Of a DNA stretch of 64,000 nt, positions 14,660-25,498 are shown piece by piece. Under the pieces are notes generated by a model. The model ran no database searches. It was not told where the DNA came from and was given only the letters and a program-made list of their open reading frames with translations. Positions within the stretch are counted from its first letter, which is position 1. Each line of letters starts with the position of its first letter. Where the stretch lies: the NCBI RefSeq assembly GCF_001598695.1, contig NZ_BCZK01000002.1, forward strand, positions 248,001 to 312,000, read 5' to 3'. This DNA comes from Klebsiella oxytoca NBRC 105695. GTDB taxonomy: Bacteria > Pseudomonadota > Gammaproteobacteria > Enterobacterales > Enterobacteriaceae. The position numbers and the translations under genes are program-made.

Positions 14660-17014
14660 ATGAATCCTGAGCGTTCTGAACGCATTGAAATCCCCGTATT
14701 GCCGTTGCGCGATGTGGTGGTTTATCCGCACATGGTCATACCCCTGTTTGTAGGGCGGGAAAAATCTATCCGTTGTCTCGAAGCAGCCATGGATCATGAT
14801 AAAAAAATCATGCTGGTTGCGCAGAAAGAAGCCTCGACGGATGAGCCGGGTGTAAACGATCTTTTCACCGTCGGGACCGTGGCGTCTATTTTGCAAATGC
14901 TGAAGCTACCGGACGGTACTGTCAAAGTGCTGGTCGAAGGTTTGCAGCGCGCGCGCATCTCTGCGCTATCTGATAACGGCGAGCATTTTTCGGCGAAAGC
15001 TGAATATCTCGAATCGCCGGCGATTGACGAACGCGAGCAGGAAGTGCTGGTTCGTACCGCTATCAGCCAGTTTGAAGGCTACATCAAGCTGAACAAGAAA
15101 ATCCCACCGGAAGTGCTGACGTCGCTGAATAGCATCGACGATCCGGCGCGCCTTGCGGATACCATCGCAGCCCATATGCCGCTGAAGCTGGCGGACAAGC
15201 AGTCCGTGCTGGAGATGTCCGACGTTAACGAACGTCTGGAATATCTGATGGCGATGATGGAGTCAGAAATCGATCTGCTGCAGGTTGAGAAGCGCATTCG
15301 CAATCGCGTGAAAAAGCAGATGGAGAAATCTCAGCGCGAGTACTACCTGAATGAGCAAATGAAAGCCATTCAAAAAGAGCTCGGCGAGATGGACGACGCC
15401 CCTGACGAGAACGAAGCGCTGAAGCGTAAGATCGACGCGGCGAAAATGCCGAAAGAGGCAAAAGAGAAAACCGAAGCGGAACTGCAAAAACTGAAAATGA
15501 TGTCCCCGATGTCGGCGGAAGCAACCGTCGTTCGCGGCTACATTGACTGGATGGTGCAGGTACCGTGGAACGCCCGCAGCAAGGTTAAAAAAGACCTGCG
15601 TCAGGCTCAGGAGATCCTCGACACCGATCACTACGGTCTGGAGCGCGTGAAGGATCGCATCCTTGAGTACCTCGCGGTGCAGAGCCGTGTTAACAAGCTC
15701 AAAGGGCCAATCCTGTGCCTGGTTGGGCCTCCGGGGGTTGGTAAAACCTCGCTGGGTCAATCTATCGCCAAAGCAACCGGACGTAAGTACGTGCGTATGG
15801 CGCTGGGCGGCGTGCGTGACGAAGCGGAAATCCGCGGTCACCGCCGTACCTACATTGGCTCAATGCCGGGCAAACTGATCCAGAAAATGGCCAAAGTGGG
15901 CGTTAAAAACCCGCTGTTCTTACTGGATGAGATCGACAAAATGTCTTCGGACATGCGGGGCGATCCGGCATCGGCGCTGCTGGAGGTGTTGGATCCGGAA
16001 CAGAACGTGGCTTTCAACGACCACTATCTGGAAGTGGATTACGATCTCAGCGACGTGATGTTCGTCGCGACCTCTAACTCCATGAATATTCCGGCGCCGC
16101 TGCTGGATCGTATGGAAGTGATTCGCCTCTCCGGCTACACCGAAGATGAGAAGCTGAACATCGCCAAACGCCATTTGCTGTCAAAACAGATAGAGCGTAA
16201 TGCGCTCAAAAAAGGCGAGCTGACGGTTGATGACAGCGCGATTATCGGCATTATCCGTTACTACACTCGTGAAGCGGGCGTGCGTGGTCTGGAGCGCGAA
16301 ATCTCGAAACTGTGTCGTAAAGCGGTCAAACAGCTGTTGCTGGATAAGTCGCTGAAGCATATTGAGATTAACGGCGACAACCTGCATGACTTCCTGGGCG
16401 TGCAGCGCTACGACTATGGCCGTGCGGATAGTGAAAATCGCGTGGGTCAGGTGACTGGCCTGGCGTGGACGGAAGTGGGCGGCGATCTGCTGACCATTGA
16501 AACCGCCTGCGTTCCGGGTAAAGGCAAGCTGACCTATACCGGTTCACTGGGTGAGGTTATGCAGGAATCTATCCAGGCTGCGCTGACCGTGGTGCGTTCG
16601 CGTGCGGATAAGCTGGGTATTAACTCAGACTTTTATGAAAAACGCGATATCCACGTGCACGTACCGGAAGGCGCAACGCCGAAAGATGGCCCAAGCGCCG
16701 GTATTGCGATGTGTACCGCACTGGTTTCCTGCCTGACGGGTAATCCGGTGCGCGCCGATGTGGCGATGACCGGGGAAATCACCCTCCGCGGTCAGGTGTT
16801 GCCAATCGGTGGTCTGAAGGAAAAACTGTTGGCTGCACACCGTGGCGGCATTAAGACTGTTCTGATTCCTGATGAAAATAAACGTGACCTTGAAGAAATT
16901 CCAGATAACGTTATCGCCGATTTAGATATCCATCCGGTGAAACGAATCGAGGAAGTTCTGGCACTTGCACTGCAGAACGAGCCGTTTGGTATGGAAGTCG
17001 TCACGGCAAAATAG
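14660..17014 (+). CDS. lon: ATP-dependent protease Lon
   Basis: Lon is the hexameric AAA+ serine protease that removes misfolded proteins and regulators such as SulA and RcsA. The 784 residues equal E. coli Lon. Domains are an N-terminal LonN substrate domain (about 1-310, with coiled coil), an AAA+ module with Walker A GPPGVGKT near 356 and Walker B FLLDEIDK, and a C-terminal protease domain with the Ser-Lys dyad ([11 protein letters not shown], serine near 679, and lysine near 722). The start at 14660 fits the family; an in-frame reading from 14486 would run through the promoter. Heat-shock control is indicated by the promoter at 14551. Confidence 0.98.
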   Translation: MNPERSERIEIPVLPLRDVVVYPHMVIPLFVGREKSIRCLEAAMDHDKKIMLVAQKEASTDEPGVNDLFTVGTVASILQMLKLPDGTVKVLVEGLQRARISALSDNGEHFSAKAEYLESPAIDEREQEVLVRTAISQFEGYIKLNKKIPPEVLTSLNSIDDPARLADTIAAHMPLKLADKQSVLEMSDVNERLEYLMAMMESEIDLLQVEKRIRNRVKKQMEKSQREYYLNEQMKAIQKELGEMDDAPDENEALKRKIDAAKMPKEAKEKTEAELQKLKMMSPMSAEATVVRGYIDWMVQVPWNARSKVKKDLRQAQEILDTDHYGLERVKDRILEYLAVQSRVNKLKGPILCLVGPPGVGKTSLGQSIAKATGRKYVRMALGGVRDEAEIRGHRRTYIGSMPGKLIQKMAKVGVKNPLFLLDEIDKMSSDMRGDPASALLEVLDPEQNVAFNDHYLEVDYDLSDVMFVATSNSMNIPAPLLDRMEVIRLSGYTEDEKLNIAKRHLLSKQIERNALKKGELTVDDSAIIGIIRYYTREAGVRGLEREISKLCRKAVKQLLLDKSLKHIEINGDNLHDFLGVQRYDYGRADSENRVGQVTGLAWTEVGGDLLTIETACVPGKGKLTYTGSLGEVMQESIQAALTVVRSRADKLGINSDFYEKRDIHVHVPEGATPKDGPSAGIAMCTALVSCLTGNPVRADVAMTGEITLRGQVLPIGGLKEKLLAAHRGGIKTVLIPDENKRDLEEIPDNVIADLDIHPVKRIEEVLALALQNEPFGMEVVTAK

Positions 17015-17046
17015 TGATTTCGCGCAAATAGCGCTAAGAAAAATAG

Positions 17047-17084
17047 GGCTGGTAAGTAAATTCGTACTTGCCAGCCTTTTTTTG
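17047..17084 (+). terminator. Terminator after lon
   Basis: GGCTGGTAAGTA-aattcg-TACTTGCCAGCC followed by TTTTTTT forms a near-perfect 12-base-pair stem with a U-tract. Confidence 0.9.
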
Positions 17085-17222
17085 TGTAGCTAACTTAGAT
17101 CGCTGGCAGGGGGGTCAATTACAACTCTGTTGTAAGGGCATGACAGTCCTGATATAACTGCTGCGCGGTCGCGCCACGAAGGATTCTGGTGCGATATAAA
17201 TTATAAAGAGAGGAAGAGAACA

Positions 17223-17495
17223 GTGAATAAATCTCAACTGATTGACAAAATTGCTGCCGGTGCGGACATTTCTAAAGCCGCAGCTGGACGTGCGTTAGAT
17301 GCTTTAATCGCTTCTGTTACTGAATCTCTGCAGGCTGGGGATGACGTTGCGCTGGTAGGGTTTGGTACTTTTGCTGTTAAAGAGCGCGCTGCCCGTACCG
17401 GTCGCAATCCGCAAACAGGCAAAGAAATCACCATCGCTGCTGCTAAAGTACCGGGTTTCCGTGCAGGTAAAGCGCTGAAAGACGCGGTAAACTGA
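17223..17495 (+). CDS. hupB: DNA-binding protein HU-beta
   Basis: HU-beta is a 90-residue histone-like protein that, as HU-alpha/beta heterodimer or homodimer, bends and compacts DNA without strong sequence preference. The family signature is complete: [21 protein letters not shown] (46-66), including the RNP arm whose proline intercalates into DNA. The sequence is nearly identical to E. coli HupB. It lies between lon and ppiD, as in other enterics, and has its own terminator. Confidence 0.98.
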   Translation: MNKSQLIDKIAAGADISKAAAGRALDALIASVTESLQAGDDVALVGFGTFAVKERAARTGRNPQTGKEITIAAAKVPGFRAGKALKDAVN

Positions 17496-17527
17496 TCGAC
17501 TTCCCCACTGGGGTCTGTGACGAAGTA

Positions 17528-17558
17528 CAAGGGCGCATCGCAAGATGTGCCTTTTTTA
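17528..17558 (+). terminator. Terminator after hupB
   Basis: AAGGGCGCAT-cgcaag-ATGTGCCTTTTTTATT, a U-tailed hairpin with one G-T pair. Confidence 0.8.
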
Positions 17559-17708
17559 TTTGCCAGAATGAGACTTAATGTGACTTTATACGCACTTGTG
17601 GGCTGACAATCACCCCGTTTTCTTGTCAAAATACGTCCTCACGCGCGGCGGCCATCACATGCTATGCTGCGCGAGCAAAAGTCATCTACAGCGGAGCGTT
17701 GTTACACC

Positions 17709-19583
17709 ATGATGGACAACCTACGCACGGCCGCCAACAGCGTCGTGCTCAAGATTATTTTCGGTATCATTATCGTCTCGTTCATTTTGACCGGGGTGAG
17801 TGGTTACCTGATTGGCGGTGGAAACAACTATGCCGCAAAAGTTAATGACCAGGAGATTGGTCGCGCACAGTTTGAAAATGCCGTTGCCAGCGAGCGTAAC
17901 CGCATGCAGCAGCAGCTTGGCGATCAGTTTTCTGAACTGGCGGCCAATGAAAATTACATGAAGACCATGCGTCAGCAGGTGTTGAACCGTCTGATTGACG
18001 AGGCGCTGCTCGATCAGTACGCCCGTGAACTGGGCCTTAATATCAGCGACGACCAGGTCAAGCAGGCTATCTTCAAGACCCAGGCTTTCCAGGCGGATGG
18101 CAAATTTGATAACGAGCGCTTCAGCCGTATCGTTAATCAAATGGGGATGACGACGGACCAGTACGCTCAGGCATTACGTAATCAGCTGACGACTCAGCAA
18201 CTGATTAACGCCGTTGCCGGTACCGATTTTATGCTGCCGGGCGAATCCGACCAGCTGGCGGCGCTGGTGTCGCAACAGCGCGTCGTCCGTGAAGCGACGA
18301 TTGACGTAAACGCGCTGGCGGCGAAGCAAACCGCCACCGACGATGAAATCAACGCGTTTTACCAGCAGAACCAGGCGCGTTTTATGGCGCCTGAGCAGTT
18401 CCGCGTCAGCTACATCAAGATGGATGCTGCGAGCATGCAGGAAAACGTCTCTGACCAGGAAATTCAGTCATGGTACGACCAGCATCAGGATCAGTTCACT
18501 CAGCCGCAGCGTAATCGCTACAGCATCATCCAGACCAAAACCGAAGCGGATGCTCAGGCGGTGCTTGATGAACTGAAAAAAGGCGCTGATTTCGCTGCGC
18601 TGGCCAAAGAAAAATCAACCGATATCATCTCTGCCCGCAACGGTGGTGATATGGGCTGGCTGGAAGATGCGGCTACCGTGCCGGAGCTGAAAGAGGCCGG
18701 TCTGAAAGAAAAAGGCCAGCTTTCAGGCGTAATTAAATCTTCCGTCGGTTTCCTGGTGGCGCGTCTGGATGACGTTCAGCCCGCTCAGGTAAAACCGCTG
18801 GCTGACGTTCGTAATGATATCGCGGCGAAAGTGAAGCAGGAGAAAGCTCTGGATGCTTACTATGCGCTGCAGCAAAAAGTCAGCGACGCGGCGAGCAACG
18901 ATAACGAATCCCTGGCTGGCGCGGCTCAGGTTGCCGGTCTGAAAGTGGTTGAAACCGGCTGGTTTGGTCGCGATAACCTGCCGCAGGAGCTGAATTTCAA
19001 ACCGGTTTCTGACGCTATCTTCAACGGCGGTCTGGTTGGCGAAAACGGTACGCCGGGCAGCAACTCCGATATCATCACCGTCGACGGCGATCGCGCGTTT
19101 GTTCTGCGCATCAGCGAGCATAAACCGGAAGCGGTCAAACCGCTGGCGGAGGTGAAAGCGCAGGTGAGCGATATTGTTAAGCACAACAAAGCGGAGCAGC
19201 AGGCGAAGCTGGATGCCGATAAGCTGCTGACGGCCCTGAAAGAGGGTAAAGGCGACGAAGCGATGAAAGCCGCCGGACTAAGCTTTGGTGCACCGCAGAC
19301 GCTGTCGCGTACCGGTCAGGAAGCGCTGATCCAGTCTGTCTTTGCGCTACCGCTGCCGCAGGCGGGTAAGCCAAGCTACGGCGTGGGTACGGACATGCAG
19401 GGTAATGTAGTACTGCTGGCGCTGGATGAAGTGAAAGCGGGTACGATGCCGGAAGAGCAGAAAAAGGCGATGATTCAGGGCATCACCCAGAATAACGCAC
19501 AGATCGCCTTCGAAGCGCTGATGAGTAACCTGCGTAAAGCGGCGAAAATTAAGCTCGGCGACATTATCGATCAGCAACAATAA
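17709..19583 (+). CDS. ppiD: Periplasmic folding chaperone PpiD
   Basis: PpiD is anchored in the inner membrane near the Sec translocon and helps newly exported outer-membrane and periplasmic proteins fold. The 624-residue protein (E. coli 623) has an N-terminal membrane anchor (about 14-35), a SurA-like chaperone region and a parvulin domain near 265-357 (RYSIIQTKTEADAQAVLDEL ... GGDMGWLE). The start MMDNLRTAANSVVLK at 17709 matches the family over an extension from 17664. It is a separate transcription unit between two terminators. Confidence 0.96.
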   Translation: MMDNLRTAANSVVLKIIFGIIIVSFILTGVSGYLIGGGNNYAAKVNDQEIGRAQFENAVASERNRMQQQLGDQFSELAANENYMKTMRQQVLNRLIDEALLDQYARELGLNISDDQVKQAIFKTQAFQADGKFDNERFSRIVNQMGMTTDQYAQALRNQLTTQQLINAVAGTDFMLPGESDQLAALVSQQRVVREATIDVNALAAKQTATDDEINAFYQQNQARFMAPEQFRVSYIKMDAASMQENVSDQEIQSWYDQHQDQFTQPQRNRYSIIQTKTEADAQAVLDELKKGADFAALAKEKSTDIISARNGGDMGWLEDAATVPELKEAGLKEKGQLSGVIKSSVGFLVARLDDVQPAQVKPLADVRNDIAAKVKQEKALDAYYALQQKVSDAASNDNESLAGAAQVAGLKVVETGWFGRDNLPQELNFKPVSDAIFNGGLVGENGTPGSNSDIITVDGDRAFVLRISEHKPEAVKPLAEVKAQVSDIVKHNKAEQQAKLDADKLLTALKEGKGDEAMKAAGLSFGAPQTLSRTGQEALIQSVFALPLPQAGKPSYGVGTDMQGNVVLLALDEVKAGTMPEEQKKAMIQGITQNNAQIAFEALMSNLRKAAKIKLGDIIDQQQ

Positions 19584-19611
19584 TTACGTGCTGCTTCGCA
19601 AAAGCAAGTAA

Positions 19612-20100
<489 letters not shown>

Positions 20101-20145
20101 ATTTTCTTCACAAGTTTGCACAGTCGTTATTATTTGCCAGACTGA

Positions 20146-20172
20146 AGAGGTCACATTAGTGGTGTGACCTCT
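20146..20172. repeat. Perfect 10-bp inverted repeat between ybaV and fadM
   Basis: AGAGGTCACA-ttagtgg-TGTGACCTCT is a perfect stem-loop 46 bases after ybaV and 39 bases before fadM. No U-tract follows, so it may be an operator or an RNA hairpin rather than a terminator. It does not fit the FadR consensus TGGTNNNACCA. Confidence 0.55.
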
Positions 20173-20210
20173 GACCTCAAAACAACAATTAAAGATAAGG
20201 CATTTGCGCT

Positions 20211-20612
20211 ATGCAGACACAAATCAAAGTTCGCGGCTATCATCTCGACGTCTATCAGCATGTCAATAACGCGCGGTATCTGGAGTTTCTCGAAGAGGCG
20301 CGCTGGGATGGCCTGGAAAGCAGCCCGGCCTTTCACTGGATGACCGCTCGCAACATCGCCTTTGTGGTGGTCAATATCAATATCAACTATCGCCGACCGG
20401 CGGTACTGGGCGATGTATTAACCGTCACCAGCAAGCTCGAACAGCTGAACGGAAAAAGCGGGACGCTAAGCCAGGTGATTACCCTTAACCCTAACGGCGA
20501 GGTGGTCGCCGATGCGCTTATCACTTTTGTCTGCATTGATCTAAAAACGCAGAAAGCGCTGCCGCTTGAGGGCGAACTGCGCGAAAAGCTGGAGCAGCTG
20601 GAGCCTCGCTAA
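20211..20612 (+). CDS. fadM: Long-chain acyl-CoA thioesterase FadM
   Basis: FadM (YbaW) hydrolyses long-chain, especially poorly degradable unsaturated, acyl-CoAs during beta-oxidation. The 133-residue hot-dog-fold protein has the 4-hydroxybenzoyl-CoA thioesterase-like motif HLDVYQHVNNARYLEFLEEAR (11-31) with the catalytic aspartate. It matches E. coli FadM almost throughout. In E. coli it is repressed by FadR; no clear FadR box was found here. Confidence 0.96.
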   Translation: MQTQIKVRGYHLDVYQHVNNARYLEFLEEARWDGLESSPAFHWMTARNIAFVVVNININYRRPAVLGDVLTVTSKLEQLNGKSGTLSQVITLNPNGEVVADALITFVCIDLKTQKALPLEGELREKLEQLEPR

Positions 20613-20876
20613 CAGGCCAGCCGGAGGGGGATGTCCCGGAGGCGGTGCTGCGCACCTGTCCGGGCTACTTCTCCACAACCACCTGCGATCTGGTAACGCG
20701 GGCTACGCGTCCTCAGCAGCCTGCGATCCGGTAGCCCGGGCAGGCGCATCGCGCCGCCCCCGGGAGCAAGCGCACAGAAAGGGGCAGAACTATCCCCGAA
20801 GGCGCTGCTGCGTATCAGACCAGGCTATGCATCGTGAGCCGCCTGCGATCCCGCCACGCCGCCGGGAAATAACCGG
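20613..20876. repeat. REP/BIME-like repeat cluster between fadM and queC
   Basis: The 264-base gap between the converging genes fadM and queC is GC-rich and made of short imperfect repeats. CCTGCGATC occurs at 20682, 20720 and 20842. GGTAGCCCGGGCAGGCGC begins a hairpin closed by CCCGGG near 20763. Pieces such as GGCGGTGCTGCG / GGCGCTGCTGCG recur. This resembles enterobacterial REP elements; no coding capacity is credible. Confidence 0.6.
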
Positions 20877-21572
20877 CTACTGCAGTCCTGTTTTCTGCTT
20901 CATGTCAGTCATCACCCCAACCTTATCGCCCAGATACTGGCGCAGCCCGTTGGCGCGGAGGTTACAGGCGGCGCACTGCCCGCAGCCGTCGCCTTTAATG
21001 CCGTTATAGCAAGTCAGGGTTTCATGGCGTACCAGGTCCAACTGGCCCCAATAATCGGCCAGTGCCCACGTCTCGGCTTTATTCAGCCACATCAGCGGCG
21101 TCTCAAAGCGAATATCTTTCGCCATTCCCAGGCTGACGGCCTGGTGCAGCGCTTTGACGAACTCATCGCGGCAGTCCGGGTAGCCCGAAAAGTCGGTCTC
21201 GCAAACGCCGGTGATGATAGCTTCCGCTTTAACCTGATACGCGTAAATGGCCGTCAGGGTTAAGAACAGAATGTTGCGACCGGGCACGAAAGTGTTGGGG
21301 ATGCCGCTGGCGTCCGGTTCATAATCCGGAACCGGAATGCTATCGCGGGTCAGGCTGCTGACCGCCAGTTCGTTAAGCAGCGTGACATCAAGGACTTTGT
21401 GGGCAACGGCGCCCAGCTTTAGCGCCAGTTCGCGAGCAACGTCAATCTCCGCGCGATGACGTTGGCCATAATCAAAAGTGACGCAATGCACTTCATCATA
21501 CTGTTGCAGAGCCTGCACCAGGCAGGTCGTCGAATCTTGTCCTCCACTGAAGACAACTACGGCGCGTTTCAT
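20877..21572 (-). CDS. queC: 7-cyano-7-deazaguanine synthase
   Basis: QueC converts 7-carboxy-7-deazaguanine to preQ0 using ATP and ammonia, in queuosine biosynthesis. The 231-residue protein equals E. coli QueC. It has the PP-loop SGGQDST (9-15) and a C-terminal zinc site of four cysteines in [19 protein letters not shown]. The start [11 protein letters not shown] at 21572 fits the family; five extra codons upstream do not. Confidence 0.97.
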   Translation of the reverse strand: MKRAVVVFSGGQDSTTCLVQALQQYDEVHCVTFDYGQRHRAEIDVARELALKLGAVAHKVLDVTLLNELAVSSLTRDSIPVPDYEPDASGIPNTFVPGRNILFLTLTAIYAYQVKAEAIITGVCETDFSGYPDCRDEFVKALHQAVSLGMAKDIRFETPLMWLNKAETWALADYWGQLDLVRHETLTCYNGIKGDGCGQCAACNLRANGLRQYLGDKVGVMTDMKQKTGLQ

Positions 21573-21638
21573 GGTAATTCCTGACAATCGAAGTGAAGCG
21601 CATATGGTAGCGCCTGATGAAGATGACCACCAGCCCCG

Positions 21639-23339
21639 TCACAGCGTCGAAGCCGGTAGCCAGGCGCTGGCGAAATCAAACCAGCCTCGCGCGTTCAGGC
21701 GCAGCCCGTTGACGCCAGGCGGTGCGCTGATGCGATAATTATAATTAAACAGCGGCGTCATGATGGCATCGTCCATCAGTGTGTTAAAGACGTTGCGCAA
21801 AGCTTCGCTGCGGCTGCGTTCGTCCGGTAATACCTGAACGGCATCCAGCGTTGCCTGAAGATGCGCATATTGCGCCCCGGTCAACAAATTAGGCCACAGG
21901 GCATCGCAGCGTAGCCACTGCTCCAGCGCATAAACCGGCGCTTCGCCAATCAGGCGATCGCCCATCATCAGGTCCGCCTTCGCAAACTGCTGGCAACCAT
22001 CCCAGTTTTTCGCGTCATGAAAAATTATCGTCAGCTCGCAGCCGAGTTCTGCCAGCCGTTGCCGAAGGCGCTCCGCCATGGCGTGTAGCTCTACGGGAAG
22101 GTGATAGAGCAGAGTTAGCCGTTCGGGCAGCGGTGTATCACCATTTTCTGGCCACTGCGGAATAGTCCATCCCGGCAATACTTCGTTGCTCGGCGCGATC
22201 AGGTCTTCATCCAGCGGCAGCGTTTCTAACAGACCGGAGCGATGAATCAGCGAAACCAGTCTTTGGGCCTGCGCTTTATTCAGTTGGGGGCTCTGGCGCA
22301 GCGTCAGATAGCAAAATCCAAGACTGATGCTATTGCTGACCTGGCGCAGTCTGGTCAGCTCATCAGGGTCGCCAATGGTTATCTGTACCGGATGACGACA
22401 GCTGGTGCCCAGATCCTGTTCGAACAGCTGCGGCGTGATCCAGAATTCAACGGCCTGCAGCAGCGGATGGGTGAGATGATAACGCTGATGGTTTTCCAGC
22501 CGCACCAGTTCCTGAGTAAATAGTTTCAGGCGAAATGGCCCGCTGCCGATCGCCGGATCGTCCGGATGCGCCAGCACGCTGCAGTAGCTGGCAAGGCGGA
22601 ACGGCAGCCAGTAATCGGCGCGGTGCAGGGTGATAGTCAGGCACTGAGAGTGGGTGACGCTAATCTCGCTGATACTGGCGAACAGCGTACGCATCGCGGG
22701 GAGCTGCAACAGCATCAGAAGGCGCTGCTGCAGCTGTGAGGTTTTTATCGGATCGCCGTTATGCCAGAACAGGGTGGAACGAATATAAAAGTGCCAGCGC
22801 AGACCGTCAGGCGACACCTCCCAGTGATGGGCTAAATCGCCTATCGGGCAGGTACTTTGCGCATCGAAACGGGTCAGGCCGGAAAATATCTCCCCTGCCA
22901 GGTGCTGCTCCGCGCGTCCCGGCATAAAACCCGGGCGCAGCGGCTCCAGCGGACGGTAATAAGGAATACGCAGGGTAGGCGTATCGTTCTGCCATTGGCC
23001 GCCGAGAAAGGGGGAAAGCAGCGCTTTAAGCTCTACAGGCGCCAGCTGGGCCAGTTCGAGGGCGTTCTGCTGCTGTCCTTTACTTAGCGCCTGCTCCATC
23101 ATTTCATTGCGCAGCGTTTCCGGCGCTTTGTAAAACTGGAGTAGCCCGCGCTTTCCGCGACCGGAGCTGGCCTTCCAGCTTATCCAGCCGGATTCTTGCG
23201 CCTGGCGCAGCAGGGTTCGGATATGTCGTTCGCTGCAAAAGCAGCGCTCGGCCAGCTCGCCGACGGTCACCTGCTGCGGCTCGCCGGAAGAGGGTAGCCA
23301 GAGTCGCTGATACTGATGCAGACGGTTTAATAGCCTCAT
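21639..23339 (-). CDS. ybaE: SgrR-family regulator/solute-binding fusion YbaE
   Basis: The 566-residue protein (same length as E. coli YbaE) combines an N-terminal helix-turn-helix of the SgrR type (about 1-110, VTVGELAERCFCSERHIRTLLRQA) with a C-terminal extracellular solute-binding-protein domain of family 5 (about 160-480). No signal peptide is present, so the binding domain acts in the cytoplasm as a ligand sensor, as in SgrR. Its ligand and targets are unknown. It sits between queC and the divergent cof. Confidence 0.92.
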   Translation of the reverse strand: MRLLNRLHQYQRLWLPSSGEPQQVTVGELAERCFCSERHIRTLLRQAQESGWISWKASSGRGKRGLLQFYKAPETLRNEMMEQALSKGQQQNALELAQLAPVELKALLSPFLGGQWQNDTPTLRIPYYRPLEPLRPGFMPGRAEQHLAGEIFSGLTRFDAQSTCPIGDLAHHWEVSPDGLRWHFYIRSTLFWHNGDPIKTSQLQQRLLMLLQLPAMRTLFASISEISVTHSQCLTITLHRADYWLPFRLASYCSVLAHPDDPAIGSGPFRLKLFTQELVRLENHQRYHLTHPLLQAVEFWITPQLFEQDLGTSCRHPVQITIGDPDELTRLRQVSNSISLGFCYLTLRQSPQLNKAQAQRLVSLIHRSGLLETLPLDEDLIAPSNEVLPGWTIPQWPENGDTPLPERLTLLYHLPVELHAMAERLRQRLAELGCELTIIFHDAKNWDGCQQFAKADLMMGDRLIGEAPVYALEQWLRCDALWPNLLTGAQYAHLQATLDAVQVLPDERSRSEALRNVFNTLMDDAIMTPLFNYNYRISAPPGVNGLRLNARGWFDFASAWLPASTL

Positions 23340-23465
23340 CGCTGTTTAGTCCTGCGGTAGATGATAAACCCGGAACAATAAAATTTATCTATTCACTATT
23401 ACTTCCGTATATCTCAGGCAATACTGCAACACAAGCAAAATCCACCACGATAGGGGGAACAGGAC

Positions 23466-24284
23466 ATGGCCAGACTGGCTGCATTCGATATGGACGGTAC
23501 GCTACTGATGCCTGACCATCGTCTGGGAGAAAAAACGCTTTCGACGCTAAAACGCCTGCGCGATCGCGACATCACCCTGACTTTCGCCACCGGTCGTCAT
23601 GCTCTGGAGATGCGCCACGTTATCGGCGAGTTCTCTCTGGATGCGTTTTTAATTACCGGCAACGGGACACGCATTCACTCTCTTGAAGGTGAAGAGCTGT
23701 ATCGTCGCGATCTGGCCCCTGATGTGGCGGAAGAGGTGCTGCATAGCGCCTGGGATACCGCGGCGAGTATGCATTTTTTCAACGACGGCGGCTGGTATAC
23801 CGGGCAGGAGATTCCAGAAATTCTGCAAGCGCACGTCTTTAGCGGCTTTCGCTATCAGCTATACGATCCAAAGCGAATGCCGGCGCATCAGGTCACCAAA
23901 ATCTGCTTCTGCGGCGATCATGACGATCTCCGGCGGCTAAGGCTGCAACTAAGTGAAGCGCTCGGCGGCCGAGCGGATCTCTGTTTTTCAGCGATGGATT
24001 GTCTGGAAGTTTTGCCCGGGGGCTGTAACAAAGGCGCGGCGCTGGCGGTATTAAGCCAGCATCTGGGCCTGACGTTGCAGGATTGCATGGCGTTCGGCGA
24101 CGCCATGAACGATCGGGAAATGCTTGGCAGCGTCGGGCACGGCGTGATCATGGGCAACGCGATGGATCAGCTGAAATTTGAACTTCCGCATCTACCGGTT
24201 ATTGGCGACTGCCGTCATCAGGCCGTTTCCCATTTTTTGACTCATTGGCTGGATTATCCTGATCTTCCTTATTCCCCCGAATAA
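23466..24284 (+). CDS. cof: HMP-PP phosphatase Cof (HAD superfamily)
   Basis: Cof is a HAD-type IIB phosphatase active on 4-amino-2-methyl-5-hydroxymethylpyrimidine diphosphate (a thiamine precursor) and on sugar phosphates. All HAD motifs are seen in 272 residues: DMDGTLL (8-14, nucleophile Asp8), TFATGR (40-45), the lysine in NKGAAL, and [10 protein letters not shown] near 215. The C2B cap lies between motifs II and III. GGGGAA precedes the ATG. A hairpin terminator follows. Confidence 0.94.
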   Translation: MARLAAFDMDGTLLMPDHRLGEKTLSTLKRLRDRDITLTFATGRHALEMRHVIGEFSLDAFLITGNGTRIHSLEGEELYRRDLAPDVAEEVLHSAWDTAASMHFFNDGGWYTGQEIPEILQAHVFSGFRYQLYDPKRMPAHQVTKICFCGDHDDLRRLRLQLSEALGGRADLCFSAMDCLEVLPGGCNKGAALAVLSQHLGLTLQDCMAFGDAMNDREMLGSVGHGVIMGNAMDQLKFELPHLPVIGDCRHQAVSHFLTHWLDYPDLPYSPE

Positions 24285-24298
24285 AGAGACCCTGCCAG

Positions 24299-24333
24299 CA
24301 AGCCGGATATCCTGTGATATCTGGCTTTTTTTA
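24299..24333 (+). terminator. Terminator after cof
   Basis: AGCCGGATATC-ctgt-GATATCTGGCTTTTTTTA forms an 11-base-pair stem with a U-tract. The tail overlaps the stop codon of the convergent cdsH gene. Confidence 0.85.
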
Positions 24334-25383
24334 TTTTGCCTGCAGCATTTGCGCAATTTGCGCCTGCCAGGGAGAGACGTCGCCTATATTGGCCGCCACC
24401 CACTGCGGGTTGTAGTAGCTTTCCAGATAACGTTCGCCGCTGTCGCACAGCAGCGTGACGATAGAGCCGGTGCGTCCCTCTTCGCGCATCCGTACGGCCA
24501 GCTGCAGTACGCCCCACATGTTGGTGCCGGTTGAGGCGCCGACCTTGCGCCCAAGCAGCGTTTCCAGCCATAGCGCGGTGGCGACGCTGGCGGCATCCGG
24601 TACCCGCAGCATCTCATCGACCACGTCGGGAATAAACGATGGTTCGACGCGCGGCCGGCCAATGCCCTCAATTTTACTGCCGACCGGGCTGCGCAGGCTG
24701 GCGTCGCGGCTTTGCCAGTAGTCCAAAAACACGGAGTTTTGCGGATCAACCACCAGCAGCTGCGTATCGTAACCCTGACTGCGAATATAGCGTCCGATAG
24801 TCGCAGAGGTACCGCCGGTGCCCGCGCTCATCACAATATACGACGGCTGCGGATGCGGCTCATGGCTCATCTGACGGAAGATACTGTCGGCGATATTATT
24901 ATTCCCTCGCCAGTCGGTAGCCCGTTCGGCAAAGGTAAACTGATCCATATAATGACCGTTCAGCTCGCGCGCCAGCGTTTCGGAGGCGGCATAGATTTCA
25001 CAGGCGCTGTCGACGAAATGGCAGCGACCGCCGTAAAACTCAATTTGTTCAATTTTACGCTTTGCCGTACAGGAAGGCATCACGGCGATAAACGGCAGGC
25101 CTAAGAGACGAGCGAAGTAAGCTTCAGAGACGGCGGTCGAACCGGAAGAGGATTCGATAATCGTCGTTCCTTCTTTAATCCAGCCGTTGCACAAGCCATA
25201 CAGAAACAGCGAGCGGGCCAGGCGATGCTTCAGGCTACCGGTTGGATGGGTGCTTTCATCCTTCAGATAGAGTTGGATCCCAGGGAACGCCGGCAGCGCC
25301 AGACGTATAAGGTGCGTGTCGGCGGAACGCTGATAATCGGCATTAATTTCACTAATCGCGTGTTTTACCCAGGCGCTGTTCAT
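24331..25383 (-). CDS. cdsH: PLP-dependent cysteine desulfidase (CdsH-like)
   Basis: This 350-residue fold-type II PLP enzyme of the cysteine synthase/cystathionine beta-synthase family carries the Schiff-base lysine in [12 protein letters not shown] (46-57), the asparagine loop [12 protein letters not shown] (78-89) and the glycine-rich phosphate loop [15 protein letters not shown] near 175. It is absent from this position in E. coli but present in Salmonella, where STM0458 (CdsH) releases sulfide from cysteine and is controlled by the neighbouring Lrp-type regulator. The divergent decR/ybaO homologue supports the same role here. AGGA precedes the ATG by seven bases. Confidence 0.85.
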   Translation of the reverse strand: MNSAWVKHAISEINADYQRSADTHLIRLALPAFPGIQLYLKDESTHPTGSLKHRLARSLFLYGLCNGWIKEGTTIIESSSGSTAVSEAYFARLLGLPFIAVMPSCTAKRKIEQIEFYGGRCHFVDSACEIYAASETLARELNGHYMDQFTFAERATDWRGNNNIADSIFRQMSHEPHPQPSYIVMSAGTGGTSATIGRYIRSQGYDTQLLVVDPQNSVFLDYWQSRDASLRSPVGSKIEGIGRPRVEPSFIPDVVDEMLRVPDAASVATALWLETLLGRKVGASTGTNMWGVLQLAVRMREEGRTGSIVTLLCDSGERYLESYYNPQWVAANIGDVSPWQAQIAQMLQAK

Positions 25384-25469
25384 CTCAAATTCCTGTTTGT
25401 CATTTTGTGCCCAGCTTAGCGGAAATCTAAGGAAAAATTGTTGCCATTTAGCCTTTCAATTACAATAAA

Positions 25470-25488
25470 AGGAGTAAATTTTTCTCCT
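25470..25488. promoter_or_regulatory. 19-bp near-palindrome in the cdsH-decR divergent region
   Basis: AGGAGTAAATTTTTCTCCT is an inverted repeat with one mismatched pair, ending 10 bases before the decR ATG. A related half-like stretch AAGGAAAAATTG lies at 25429-25440. Position and symmetry suit an operator for the Lrp-family product of decR. Confidence 0.5.
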
Positions 25489-25498
25489 GAGGCGCCCA

